A stretch of DNA of 6,399 nucleotides, from the NCBI GenBank assembly GCA_017964325.1, contig JAGCSE010000276.1, positions 1 through 6,399 on the forward strand. Reading direction: 5' to 3'. The position numbers and the translations under genes are program-made. Source of the stretch: Victivallales bacterium (GTDB lineage Bacteria > Verrucomicrobiota > Lentisphaeria > Oligosphaerales > Oligosphaeraceae). Below, in pieces: positions 6,340-6,399 of the stretch; the first letter of the stretch is position 1, and each line of letters starts with the position of its first letter. The notes beneath the pieces were generated by a model, which worked only from the letters and a program-made list of their open reading frames with translations, was not told where the DNA came from and ran no database searches.

Positions 6340-6399
6340 TCAGAAGCTGAGGGTGAGATTCAATCCCCAGCAGACGTTGAAGGCGTTGTTGTTCTCGTC
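6340..6399 (-). CDS. C-terminus of a putative outer-membrane beta-barrel protein (TonB-dependent receptor candidate), cut by window edge
   Basis: Only the last 19 codons and a TGA stop at 6340-6342 are in the window. The tail reads NNNAFNVCWGLNLTLSF. Its final strand alternates polar and hydrophobic residues and ends in Phe, the classic C-terminal signature recognised by the BAM machinery for outer-membrane barrels. Because an ExbB-like pair and a CobN-like gene follow on the same strand, a TonB-dependent heme or corrinoid receptor (HmuR/BtuB-like) is the best guess. The fragment is too short to prove even the family. Other barrels, such as porins, would end in the same way. Confidence 0.55.
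   Translation of the reverse strand, partial: DENNNAFNVCWGLNLTLSF

Overview
This window looks like part of a genome from Lentisphaerota (Victivallales-like) or a near relative in the PVC group. The main clue is the gene at 5300-6094. It has the FTLIELLVV...AMLLPAL prepilin-type N-terminus, a basic residue cluster and no glycine before the cleavage site, and an H-x9-DG motif near its end. These large pseudopilin-like proteins are abundant in Lentisphaerae and Planctomycetes. The assignment is inference from protein style, not from a marker gene.

All supported genes lie on the minus strand, so the window reads from right to left. At the right edge (6340-6399) are the last 19 codons of a protein that ends like an outer-membrane beta-barrel. 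A 245-base non-coding gap follows (6095-6339). It holds a 71-base palindrome and a smaller inverted repeat. Then come five tightly packed genes: the prepilin-like protein (5300-6094), a multi-pass membrane protein (4581-5282), a MotA/TolQ/ExbB-family proton-channel protein (4022-4606), a DUF2149 protein that resembles ExbD (3681-4025), and a large CobN/BchH-family protein (3684 to beyond position 1). The last three are joined by two 4-base ATGA overlaps, and the ExbB gene overlaps its upstream neighbour by 26 bases.

The order membrane protein, ExbB, DUF2149 and CobN-like, behind an outer-membrane barrel, resembles the hmu-type heme uptake loci of Bacteroidota, in which HmuS is the CobN-like member. 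The likely job is tetrapyrrole (heme or corrinoid) capture at the outer membrane. It would be followed by handling at the cell envelope by a membrane-anchored CobN-like enzyme, possibly energised by the proton-channel pair rather than by the AAA+ ATPases that partner classical CobN. The unusual points are a pseudopilin where Bacteroidota have other genes, a Met-rich insert in the CobN-like protein, and four related half-sites in the upstream gap. No RNA gene, CRISPR array or transposase gene was seen.
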